Below are positions 9,290 through 18,039 of a DNA stretch of 20,411 bases, in pieces. This DNA comes from Gnetum montanum (lineage: Eukaryota; Streptophyta; Gnetopsida; Gnetales; Gnetaceae), in the NCBI GenBank assembly GCA_015680685.1, contig MNCI01034697.1:1564516-1584926 (forward strand), given 5' to 3'. Made by a program: the position numbers and the translations under genes. Position 1 is the stretch's first letter. Each line of letters begins with the position of its first letter. The notes below the pieces were generated by a model. It searched no databases and was not told the DNA's origin. It saw only the letters and a program-made list of their open reading frames with translations.

Positions 9290-10040
9290 TATGGCATTAA
9301 ACTTATTAGGATTAACAAAAATCCTTGCTTCAGACACTACAAAGTTAAGCATCTTATCAATTTTGATATCAAAGATACACTACTTAGGATTAAGTCTAAG
9401 TTTGAACTTAAGGAATCACTTAAGTACAAGATCTAGGTCATTAACATAGTCACTAATCACTTTGGACTTAATGACTATATCATCTATGTAATAATTGAGA
9501 AAACCTAGCATATAATCACTAAAGATATAGATCATGACTCTCTAGTACATTGCTTCCATGTTCTTAAGGCCAAAGGACATCATTGTATAGCAAAAGATAC
9601 CCTAAGGGGTCATGAAGGTTGTGCTAAGTTGGTGCTCCAGGTTTATCCTAATTTGGTTGTCTCCCGAGAATCCATCCATAAAGGACAATAAGGCATGTCC
9701 AACTATAGCATTGGTAAGTTGATTAATACTAGGTAAAGGAAAGTCATCCTTGATGATCACTTTATTTAGGTCTCAGAAATCGATGAAAATACTAATACTT
9801 CCATTTTTCTTAGGGACTACCACTACGTTACACACCCATTTTGCATAGTCAAAAGCTTAGATGAACCCTTCTTGGTAGAGTTTTGAGATTTCAGCACAAA
9901 CTGCTAAGGCTAAATCAGGTCTAATATTGCACACTTTTTACTTAATTGGTCTAATTCTAGTGTCTAGTATGATGTTGTGTTGTACTAGGCATATGTCTAG
10001 GCCTAACATATCTTCATATGACCAAGTGAAAGCCTTAATA
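9290..10040 (-). pseudogene. Reverse transcriptase domain (dead)
   Basis: Motifs in order: FTWSYEDM; the fingers motif KWVCNVVVVPKKNG; FIDF with its catalytic Asp at 9779-9781, followed by a stop at 9773-9775 where the family has Arg (CGA to TGA would do it); DDFPLPSI; LSFMDGFSGDNQI; FGLKNMEAMY; and the YIDD box at 9479-9490. LRLNPK and VSEARIFVNPNKF close the domain. All three catalytic Asp are still present, so the protein was lost through nonsense codons (for example after KLYQEGFI, MTP and EAMY) rather than active-site loss. The wording of the motifs fits the Tat branch better than chromoviruses. Confidence 0.93.
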
Positions 10041-10115
10041 TTTCCCTGTAGGACCTTGGTTATGTCTTCAGCTTATTGAGGTTCCAATGAGGAACTTAGT
10101 TTTAGTGTTTTCTCC

Positions 10116-10322
10116 TTACCACTGTGTTGTGACAAGAACCTCAACCAGAGGATCTGTAGTTATGTCTCCCGCCTCTAGGTCAAGGGTTTTGATTAGGTTT
10201 TCAAGCCATTCTAGAGGTTTCTCTATTGAGATTATGCAATCGACAAGACTCTTAGGCTCAAGATCTATGCAATCAGGGTCAATATACCATTCTACATCAT
10301 GATGGGGTTCATGTAGGCACAA
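10116..10322 (-). pseudogene. Pre-RT segment of the Tat-type relic
   Basis: A 68-codon stop-free piece rich in acidic residues, with motifs EPHHDVEW, EKPLEWLENL and LDLEAGDIT. Family members have a similar acidic linker between protease and reverse transcriptase. A stop follows at once (VLVTTQW then TAG) and reading then moves to another frame for the RT. The upstream continuation above 10322 is degraded within about 25 codons. It is recognised by position and motif, not by a catalytic site. Confidence 0.7.
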
Positions 10323-10345
10323 AGGAAAATTGATCTACTTCCAAG

Positions 10346-11021
10346 TACTCATACTTTAATCCTACATGTCAACCAAAAGAATATTAAGTGTCATCTTTGT
10401 AGAAGTAAATAAACAATGCTAAAATGTTGTAAAATTATGCAAATACATGTTATTATAATGCAAACAAGGTCATCCAAGGCTATGAATATAGTAGAAATAA
10501 ACAAAAAAATTGCAACAAGGGCCAAATAAAGGTCAAACAAAGGGAAGTACAAGAAATAAGGCTACACATGGTCAACAAAGGTCATGGTTTTTTCCTAGTT
10601 TAAGGCCATAGTTGACCATGATCCTACTTTAAAGTCTTAATAGACTATGATCACATGCTATCAAATTGTGGTTAGGGAAGGTGAAGCTCCACATCCAATG
10701 CCAATCAAAGGCTAGACAAGGATATATAAGGTTATAGTTTAGAGAATCTAGGGCTAACATATTAAGATAGGAAGTAGTAGAGGGGTTGAATAAGGTTAAC
10801 AATGCATAAAAGGTCATGATTTGATAAGACAAGGCCCTAAATAAGGCAAAGTGGAATATATATGGTGAATCTTGGTCAAAACATGGTAAAAAAGGGTTAG
10901 ATTCTACTAATTTTAGGCCTTAGTGGACCATGGATCAAGGCTAAAAGGGTCATGTACTAGTTTGAGCATTAATCAAGGTTTTTCTAGGCAATTTGGGCTA
11001 AAAAAGTAAGGGTTTTAAAGA
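10346..11021. other. No gene seen; TTTAAGGCC-type repeats
   Basis: Gag and protease of the minus-strand relic would be expected here but are not recognised. TAGTTTAAGGCCATAGTTGA (10596), TACTTTAAAGTCTTAATAG (10625) and TAATTTTAGGCCTTAGTGGA (10907) repeat the motif seen at 6728-6815. Most other words are AAGGTCA- or GGTCATG-like. Confidence 0.5.
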
Positions 11022-14000
11022 TTCCATGCTGGACCCCCTCTATTTCCATGGTAGCCAGCATGGAAGGGGTGATCCCTAGCATGGATGAAACATCCAAAGG
11101 ATTTTCAAGGCTTATTTTAACTAAATTTTGACTCCTGGTGGCTTGTATGTCACTGTAGTTGATTAAGGAAGGGAATAGGCTACTTTTGAGAATTGTTTCA
11201 ACCCTTGGAACTCCCCTTTTGAGCTTAAAAGTGTCTTCTATGCTAGTTCCACACTGGTCAACATGGAGCCACTATAGAGACTAATGAAAACATGTTGTAT
11301 GACATCCAAAGGATCCAAATTGGGGTCTTGAGGCCTTCCTAAGATAACACAAGTCTAGATTTTTCAAAATTGAACATTTCAAAGATCAAGAAAGGTCAAA
11401 AGTTAGGTCTTAAAGTTACACACTTTATCTCCATGCTAGCCATCATGGATGGAAGGGGGCTTAGCATAAATACTTTAAATCTAGGCTAAAATAGGATCAA
11501 ATAGGATTGCATGGATAACCTAAACTAAGATTTGGTAGTTGTGCATCTCTTGACAATATTTTTAGGTCATCTAGATGATGTTTTGAGTGTTAAAAAAAAT
11601 TGAAGTAGTTTCCACAATGGATCCATGCTAGCTAGTGTGGAGAGGAGGTGGGACTCTTACTTTTTTATCTTAGGATGGTCTGGAGAGAAAATCAACTAGG
11701 TTTCCAAGACCCTAGGGTTGTAAACTATGATTTCCCAAATTTTGGTCAATTTTAGTTATGTTTAGAGGTTGTTTGAGGCCATGCAAGGATACACCCCCCT
11801 TGATCCATGCTAGGGGAGGGGGGGTTCACGCCAACATGGAGGATAGAATTTGATGAGTTTTAAGGGCTAAAGAAAGGTCAAGCTAGAGTAATCTTAAGGC
11901 TATGGGATCCTAGGCTTCGCCAATGTAGGTTTTTGGCCTCTTGAGATATTAACATGCTATCAAAAGGGGCAAAGCAACCCTTTCACATTGGCTCGACATT
12001 GGCTCATGTGAAAGAAGGGGTGCCTAGCATGGATAGATCAAAAATCTTAGATCTAGGCATATTTTGACCATAATTAACCATGCATGCTAGCTTCTAGGAT
12101 CACTAGTGTAAAGAGTTAGGATTTATAGTTAAAATCTAGTAATTTTTAGGGTTCCTAAGTGGTTTCTTGAGTTACCCCCTTGGATTCATGCTAGGTCCAC
12201 ATTGGCTAGTGTGGAGGACCTTAGAGGATGGAGTTTTTACATTTTTTTAAACATGTCTTAAACATGCATGTCTATTTCTAGGGTCACTAGTGTTGATAGC
12301 TCAGGGTCAATGTCAGAATTTAGTAATTTTGAAGGTTGCTAGGTAGTTTTTGGGGTCAACCCTCTTGTTCCATGTTGGCTCCATGTTGGTCAACATGGAT
12401 CTAGTGTTAAGGATTAGAGGAAAGTAGTTTTTGATTATTTTCTATTAATTTTGTCTGTGCTTGTTGATTACTGGGATCACTGGTCTTGATTATTAGAGTC
12501 TAAGGTCAAAACTAGATAATTTTGAGGGTTCCATGAGGGTTTTAAGCATACCTCTTTAGTTCCATGTTGGCTTTATATTGGCCAGCATGGAACATGTGTA
12601 GAATACCTTAGGAGGTTGCTTTATGGCTATTTTGTGTTGAAGTTTTGAAGTCTTGTAGCTCTTGGACATGTGGATAGGGTTGTAGGGTAAGTAAAGGTTA
12701 GTTTTACATTATTTTGATGCATCTATGATTTTCCATGAATCTTCTTAGCTACATCCATGTTGGCTCCACATTGGCCAACATGGAAAAGAAGGGTGCTTAG
12801 TATGGAGGCTAAGAAACTCATGAAAATTGATCATTTTTGACAAGTTTCAGCTATTGGAACCTCTAGGAAGGTTGGGTTGTTGATAGGAGTCCTTTCGGAA
12901 GAAACTATTAAGAGTTTTGGCTATCCCCTCTTCCAACCATGTTGGCTAGACACTAGCCAATATGGATACAATCTTTCCGTAGTGTGGATGAACTTAGAGT
13001 CAAGTTTTGGACCCCTTTTGATAAGTTTTGACTAGGTTTCAATGCTACTAGGGCTATACAGGATCGAGGGTCTTGATTCAGTGTCAAAATTGATTATTTT
13101 GAAGGCTCTTGGGTGTCCATGTAATCATATCCCACTTTCTTCATGCTGGAAAGGGTGGCCCCAATGTGGAAGGGAGGGGGTAATGACATTTTACCATCTT
13201 TGACTAATTTTGTGACATTTGAAGGCTCTAAGAGACTTTGGCAAGGTTTGGAGGTCACTAGGGTAGGTCATTGGGCTATTTATGATTATAGAAAATGTTA
13301 TAATAGATACCCCAAGATATCCACACTAGCCAGCATGGAGAGGGGGGTTCACTAGTAAGGAGAAGCTTCAAGGATGGAAATTGACTTGAACTTTTATTAT
13401 TATTGACTACCAGAGGTCATGGGGAAGCATAGAAGCTATCAAGATGAAATTTATGGTTAGTTAGGTCTTGGATAAGGGTTTTATGTCATATCCCCTAAGC
13501 CTCCACACTGGCTCCATATTGGGCAATGTGGAGGGAGGGTTCACCAACATGGGAATGGATGCATATGTGAAATCAACTTGTTTTGAGATGAAAGTAGGCT
13601 CTTAGAGGCTATGAAGGAGTGTTAGAGTTGAAAAATGATAACTAGGTAGTCGATCTTGGTTATTTGATGTTAACCCCCACTCATCCATGTTGGCTCCATG
13701 CTAGCTAATGTGGAGAAAGCCCTCCTTAGCATGGAAGCAATGGATCTACAAGTATTATGCACTTTCAACTAGGTTTTCCAAGGTTTTGGGATTGTTAGAG
13801 GTGACTTGAGGGGTCCTAGGTTATGTGGACCCACTCCAGGGGTTAGATCTAGGTGTGATGAGTAATGGGAGGTAAGAATGGATATCACCCCCTAGCTCCA
13901 CATTGGGCCATGTTGCCCCAACATGGAAACCCAAAGTATCTAGTTTTGGCAAGGTTTAATGCCCTTTTGAAGCCTAAGGTTGAATGAGGTAGGTTACAAC

Positions 14001-14090
14001 TGCTAAAAGTGGTAAGGGAGCTAGCTTTTATGGCTTTTAAGAGGGGGGATGCATGTGTCCATGTTGGATCCAGGTTACCTTATGTGGATG
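11022..14090. repeat. Array of about 17 palindromic modules, about 190 bp apart
   Basis: Each module has a word of the CCATGYTGG type, often CTCCAYATTGG, then CCARCATGG, giving an inverted repeat. Modules lie near 11022, 11240, 11434, 11612, 11800, 11975, 12182, 12368, 12560, 12757, 12937, 13140, 13318, 13505, 13688, 13897 and 14058. Intervals run from 161 to 218 bp and average about 190. The clearest arms are TTCCATGCTGG (11022-11032) with CCAGCATGGAA (11055-11065), a perfect 11-bp match. CCATGTTGGCTCCACATTGG with CCAACATGG (12757-12783) is also good. A downstream word such as CCTAGCATGGA or TTAGCATGGA follows many palindromes. Between modules runs TTTTGA-, CTAGGGTCACTAG- and GAGGGTTCC-like filler. 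No frame is coding. Confidence 0.85.
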
Positions 14091-14292
14091 CATTGGGGTT
14101 AAGGCTAGAACATAACTTTTGATGTTCCAAGGGGTCAAAACCCTAGTAATGATGGAGTTGTGGGTTTTAAAACACAATGTATGAGGGTGTATGGTGGGGT
14201 CCATAGCCCAAAATTTTAAAAATATAGAAAAGTAAACATTAAGTATTAGTTCCCCTTCCACTCTCAGTGTAGAGAATACATTTCCCCTCTCA

Positions 14293-14323
14293 CTTTAGTG
14301 CCCTTTGAGTTCTAATGCACTAA
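14293..14323. repeat. Inverted repeat TTTAGTGC / GCACTAAA
   Basis: TTTAGTGC and GCACTAAA are perfect 8-base complements separated by about 15 bases. They lie between the palindromic array and the gene relic, and may be the last, diverged module. Confidence 0.6.
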
Positions 14324-14550
14324 ATTAGCAATGGGGGTGAAAGTGGAAGTGCTTAGGTTTAGTTTTTGATTTTATGTTTAATTTACTTCAAAAATCTACC
14401 ACAATTCTCATCTCAACACCCAACACATTAGAGAAGTTTTTTGGAAACATCATCTACTTTCAACATTGAAGCATCAAAGCTTTCCCCTAGCCAATGTAGA
14501 GGCCCTAGTCTCTTCAATTCTCAAACTTCTACAACATTGATGCCATCAAG

Positions 14551-14760
14551 ATGAAGAAACATGGAGGTGGCAAGAAGAACTCCATGGCTTTAGGAGGTGA
14601 ATAAGGTTTCCTAGAACCTTTCTAGGCTACCTAGACTTTCATCAATTCAACCTTCCTCTTCAATAACTCCCAAGTATGCCATTCTAACTATTTTTTTAGA
14701 GTTTTCCTAGTCACTTTGTGCATTTTCTAGGTAGGAAAACGTCATTTTCTTCCAATCTAT
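14551..14760 (+). pseudogene. Putative first coding exon of a decayed spliced gene
   Basis: The frame starts MKKHGGGKKNSMALGGE, a basic Gly/Lys-rich N-terminus, and then meets TAA at 14602 and several TAG codons. Coding-like pieces continue (TFINSTFLFNNSQVCHSNYF, FFRVFLVTL, GKRHFLP). CTAT/GTAAGG at 14761 and CTAG/GTAGG at 14731 are both possible 5' splice sites, and both leave phase 0. The acceptor at 16119-16120 opens in phase 0 too. No family is recognised. This could be a captured host exon or a gag-like N-terminus. Assignment as one gene with the two exons below is inferred from splice signals and phase. Confidence 0.35.
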
Positions 14761-16120
14761 GTAAGGAGGGTTGATGAAATTAAATTTTGGAAAAATCATA
14801 CCACATACTTTTATCATTTCTACGTAGATCTATGACTTTTTAGTTTTTCAAGCTTTGATATGTTTGATTGTTAAAATAGGCTTGCTTTTTTGTGTGCTTT
14901 TTTCTAAAAAATTGGGAGTGGAGCTGTTTTTGTTAGATCTAGGTTGATACTCTTGTTAAAATTAAATTATAACAAAATCCTACCCCTATTTTTATGTGTT
15001 ATTATTTGGTTTTAATTTTATTTTTCTATTTAGGCTTCAATTCATGGCTATACTAAATTAGTTTTTACAAATTTTGTGTTTCTAAATGCTTTTTTGATGA
15101 AAAAAGCAAGAAAAGTTTTGGATTTTTAATTAAGAAAATGGATAAGTTTTGGAAAAATATAAGGTTATGGGTTTTTATGATTAGATTTAAGCTTTACATT
15201 GGTTGTGGTCTCATTTGATTTGGAGTTATAATGAGGAAGTTATGGTTGTTTCAATTAGGTTGTGTTATTAGGGCTTGTGTCATTTTTTAAATTTTCATCC
15301 AAGTTCAAGAATTTTTTTGAATAAACGAAAATGGTTTTGTATTGTTTCTAGGTGTGGGTGTGTATAGCTCGATTTAAAGTTTCAAATGGTAGTAGAATAC
15401 TCTATCTTGAGCTCAAACAAATTTTTAATGAATTTTTTACCAACCCTGTGTAGAAGGGGGTTTATGTTGATAGCTATGGTTGTGAAAATCTGGCTATGGC
15501 TCATGTAAAATTGGTTGTATTCTTAGTTATACTATATATTACTAAAACGCTTGTGATTTCAAGATTCTTTTAGTGGTGGAATCACTAAGATTTGAGCTTT
15601 GAGAGATTTTTTAATGAATTTTTAACTATGACTATGGTAATTAGGCTTAATTTTGGTTGTAGCATTTTATCCCTTGGAGATGGATGTTATTAACATGCTT
15701 AGAGATTCCTCTTGATAACTTCCATTTCTTTGGGAATGCCCAAATATGTAAACTACGCTCTAAAGTTGATTTCATGAGAAATAGAGATTTTTACTATTTT
15801 TAGTAGGCTTTTTCCTATGGCCATTTTTTCTAAGTTTTAGTGCTTTTTCTAAATTAATGTATGGTTTGGACTAAGGAATAACTTTGGATATGATGTTTAG
15901 GTTGTAATATTTTGACTATGATGTTTTGGCTATAACTAGTTTAATGGCTATGATTTTTGTAAACTAGTTGTTGTCGAATCTCTAAATGAATTTTGACAAA
16001 CACTTTAGAGTTTTTTATAGGGGATAATTTCATTGCTAACTAAGGTGTTTTATGAAATTCACAAGGAAATTATAAGCATGGAAACATAATGGTAACAATG
16101 CCTATATTTTCCCCTTGTAG
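14761..16120 (+). other. T-rich intron-like stretch
   Basis: About 1.36 kb of strongly T-rich sequence on the plus strand, ending in TTTTCCCCTTGTAG, a good pyrimidine tract with acceptor AG. Base composition is asymmetric compared with the flanks, as in plant introns. No repeats or domains were recognised inside. Confidence 0.45.
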
Positions 16121-16571
16121 GGTCCTACTGAAGTCGATACTCATCATAGTTCAGTTGATCAGTATCCTATGTTGTATCACCCAACCCAACACCAACACCC
16201 CTATCTAACATGGTCTTGGAGAAGGGGTCACTATGGTTCTATTTAGGGGTAAGAAAATTCTTTGCCTACCTTTTGTAGAACTTTTTTGTGATGATGTGGT
16301 CACACTTGTCTATAGAGGTGGTTAGGGTCATAGTGGAGACCCTGCTACTTGGGTCTACATACTTGGTTTCTTGGTTTGTAACCGATGATCCAAAGACTAG
16401 AGTAGTAGGAGAGCTAGTGGAGATGAAGGACATCATTGGTACACATTACCTCTTAGACATCTAGAAGATGCCAAAGTATTCTGAATACAACATCAATAAT
16501 ACTTTGATGTTGGCACAAAGAGCCCACTCCCTATTGTGGAATCCTTCATTCACCATGTATTGATTACAATG
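16121..16571 (+). pseudogene. Putative second exon of the decayed gene
   Basis: It opens in phase 0 with GPTEVDTHHSSVDQYPMLYH and stays open to a TAG after HYGSI. A second frame runs from 16210 to the exon end and includes VVRVIVETLLLGSTYLVSWF, DDPKTRVVGELVEMKDIIG and LMLAQRAHSLLWNPSF. That frame has stops at 16276, 16462 and 16561. The shift of frame near 16210-16240 suggests an indel. The exon ends at ATG/GTAAGC. Removal of the next 89-nt intron joins this second frame in phase to YRVNDQGF of the next exon, which is the best support for the model. No known family was recognised; function is not assigned. Confidence 0.5.
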
Positions 16572-16660
16572 GTAAGCATGGATATCATAGGTTTTAATTT
16601 TTTAGCTTTATTTAATTTGGTCATATTTTCTAACTTGTCAATTTCACACATATCTTGTAG
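16572..16660 (+). other. 89-nt intron with GTAAGC donor and TTGTAG acceptor
   Basis: The donor GTAAGC at 16572 and the acceptor ATCTTGTAG ending at 16660 enclose 89 T-rich nucleotides, near the usual lower size of plant introns. Joining the flanks keeps one reading frame. Confidence 0.55.
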
Positions 16661-16940
16661 GTACAGGGTTAATGATCAAGGCTTCATCAAGAATGATTAA
16701 ATATTGGTAGTAGCTCACATCGCATTAAGTGAATTCACCAAAGGCCCCAAGATCACACATGTCATTTTCAAATAGTTAAGGGGAAATTTGATGAATATGC
16801 TACTAGATTTAACCTTGTTTATAAGAAGTGTGTGGCTTCCAAGATAGTGCACAGTTGGTGGGTGGTCCCCAAGGCCATCAAAGATATGGGTCTCACTACT
16901 GGGAGCCCCGAACAAGCTTCATTGAGTAAGAAGAAGAAAG
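16661..16940 (+). pseudogene. Putative third exon of the decayed gene
   Basis: Starts YRVNDQGFIKND, then a TAA, ILVVAHIALSEFTKGPKITH and VIFK followed by TAG. After a frame change near 16775 the coding-like text continues with KGKFDEYATRFNLVYKKCVA, SKIVHSWWVVPKAIKDMG and a Lys-rich end, SKKKKGK. A donor AAAG/GTAAGA follows at 16941. The two halves read like one conserved globular domain broken by one indel and two nonsense codons. I do not recognise the domain. The minus-strand frame of 66 codons over the same stretch is a shadow. Confidence 0.55.
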
Positions 16941-17061
16941 GTAAGAAAAATAATGATTTTCTATGTTATTTATAAGGTTTTATGGCCATATTGGTCTTAA
17001 GTATTCTATGGTCTAAACGTAGCTGTACTGATGCTAAGCATTTATTTTTGTCTTACATGAC
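16941..17061. other. Flank between gene relic and LTR
   Basis: About 120 bases of T-rich sequence that may be the next intron of the relic. The LTR begins abruptly at 17062, with CATGAC on its left side as the candidate target-site flank. Confidence 0.4.
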
Positions 17062-17502
17062 TGATGAGTGGCGAGGTACCCCTACACTCAACCATACGAA
17101 ACGAGCGTCGCACATGCGATCCGGTCGAACTCCGCAGACGGACTAGTTGTGGTATCTAGATAGTTAGCCTTAGGTCGCAGTTTGCTGTCTTCCCATCTAG
17201 ACTAGTTTTGCATATGTCATGTATGGTTTAGTCTAGATGAGGTGTATGATGTGTTCCTAATCTAATGCTACTCCTGAAGGCGGTGGAAAATAATACTAAC
17301 TAAGCTAAGCTAAGAGGAAAAGGTCAGAAAATCTAATCTAGCCTAAGTGCGATGAGTAACCGATTCCTTAACTAGCCATACACACTCGTAGATGCTCGTA
17401 GTCAAGTCGTACTTACACCGCGCTATGAAAGCAATAAATAACATTAAATAAATAACAATAAATAAACTAAGTGAATGCTACAATGATGAAGTAATCTCGA
17501 TC

Positions 17503-17508
17503 TTTATT
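17503..17508 (-). terminator. AATAAA polyadenylation signal of the LTR
   Basis: AATAAA on the minus strand, about 140 bp after the expected start, defines a plausible R region. Further TTATTT-rich sequence follows at 17435-17470. Confidence 0.5.
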
Positions 17509-17674
17509 GCTAGTCATGTGCGTGTCCAAGTACGGCACACTCGAATAAAGACACCGTACAATCACATTCACCACACTGCGGGTAGACACAGGAAAAGTCT
17601 AACTCTGGAGGGATCAAATTGCCAGAGCTTCGCTACACTAAAACTGGGATGTGGAGTAAGGGAGAGCCGCCTCT

Positions 17675-17682
17675 TATTTATA
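17675..17682 (-). promoter_or_regulatory. TATAAATA box of the LTR
   Basis: TATAAATAAGAGGCGG on the minus strand is a canonical plant TATA box. It lies about 90 bp inside the LTR from its TG end, so U3 would be short. Transcription would start near 17645. Confidence 0.75.
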
Positions 17683-17698
17683 GAAATTGCAGTTGACT

Positions 17699-17750
17699 GC
17701 GATATCGTGTACGCGATATCTCAGGGAAGGACGCGATATGCAATATCGCG
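17699..17750. promoter_or_regulatory. Cluster of GCGATAT motifs in U3
   Basis: GCGATATC occurs at 17699-17706 and 17713-17720. CGCGATAT (17732-17739) pairs with ATATCGCG (17743-17750) around a 3-base centre. That makes four copies, three direct and one inverted, lying 17-68 bp upstream of the TATA box on the transcribed minus strand. The position suggests transcription-factor sites. No factor is assigned. Confidence 0.6.
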
Positions 17751-17774
17751 GCCGACGCAAACCGCGTCTCATCA

Positions 17775-17808
17775 TATCCCCATGACTGAATGAAAACTCG
17801 TCCTCGAG
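17775..17808 (-). other. Polypurine tract and end-of-pol signature
   Basis: On the minus strand CTCGAGGACGAG (17808-17797) is followed by a T-rich spacer and CATGGGGATA, then the LTR. Plant Ty3/gypsy elements commonly carry this order. It fixes the element's strand and its internal side. Confidence 0.7.
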
Positions 17809-18039
17809 TTAAAGTGAGAACAAGCTACATTGATTATATAGTGGATAGATATGGGATTATTAGATGGAAAAAATGGGATGATGCCGTAGTGTGGGAAGAA
17901 AACAAAACAAAGACACAACACATAGAATATTTACAAAAATTTGGAACTCATGTAGTTCCTGGTGGCGATGACTCCTCCATAGATGTCTTTCCATTTTCTT
18001 GTGCTCCAGGTCTGGGATTTGCTAGCATTGAAGTACAAC

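Larger units (their letters stand above)
6873..10345 (-). pseudogene. Tat-type Ty3/gypsy pol relic (RT, RNase H, aRNase H, integrase)
   Basis: A nearly complete but dead polyprotein read on the minus strand. The order is a pre-RT segment (10322-10116, with an LDLEAGDIT motif), reverse transcriptase, gypsy RNase H, a second archaeal-type RNase H, integrase zinc finger, DDE core and a C-terminal domain ending LKPYYM at about 6876. The dual RNase H layout is known from the Tat/Ogre branch of plant Ty3/gypsy elements. Stops and frame changes occur throughout: the RT and RNase H pieces lie in different frames, and integrase shares a frame with the second RNase H but with stops between them. Protease and gag are not recognised above 10345. 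No LTR or primer binding site could be paired with it. Details of each domain are given separately. Confidence 0.93.
17062..17774 (-). mobile_element. 713-bp Ty3/gypsy-type LTR (3' LTR of a minus-strand element)
   Basis: Read on the minus strand the block begins TGATGAG (17774-17768) and ends CTCATCA (17068-17062), a perfect 7-bp terminal inverted repeat with TG..CA ends. Inside are a TATA box (17675-17682) and an AATAAA signal about 170 bp downstream (17508-17503). Just above the TG end lies a purine-rich CATGGGGATA tract (17784-17775). Above that is CTCGAGGACGAG (17808-17797), a signature often found at the 3' end of plant Ty3/gypsy pol. This layout makes it the 3' LTR. CpG dinucleotides are frequent here and rare in the other parts of the window, so the copy is young or weakly methylated. 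No 5' LTR copy is seen up to 20411. Confidence 0.85.

Noticed and set aside
10087-10302. Plus-strand frame of 71 codons.
   Set aside because: It is antisense to the pre-RT segment of the minus-strand pol relic.
11022-14090. Evenly spaced palindromic repeats considered as a CRISPR array.
   Set aside because: Units are imperfect and about 190 bp apart with related filler, in plant DNA with retrotransposons. CRISPR repeats are near-identical with short unique spacers.
17061-17104. Hammerhead-ribozyme-like words CTGATGAG and CGAAAC about 30 bases apart, as in plant retrozymes.
   Set aside because: Stems I, II and III cannot be closed convincingly with these words. CTGATGAG is just one flanking C plus the TGATGAG terminus of the LTR, so the match is explained otherwise.
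17150-17156. TGGTATC, resembling the start of a tRNA-Met primer binding site.
   Set aside because: Only seven bases match, the following bases differ, and the site lies inside the LTR on the wrong strand.
17518-17793. Plus-strand frame of 91 codons.
   Set aside because: It runs antisense through the R and U3 regions of the LTR, crosses the TATA box and the GCGATAT cluster, and has no recognised domain.
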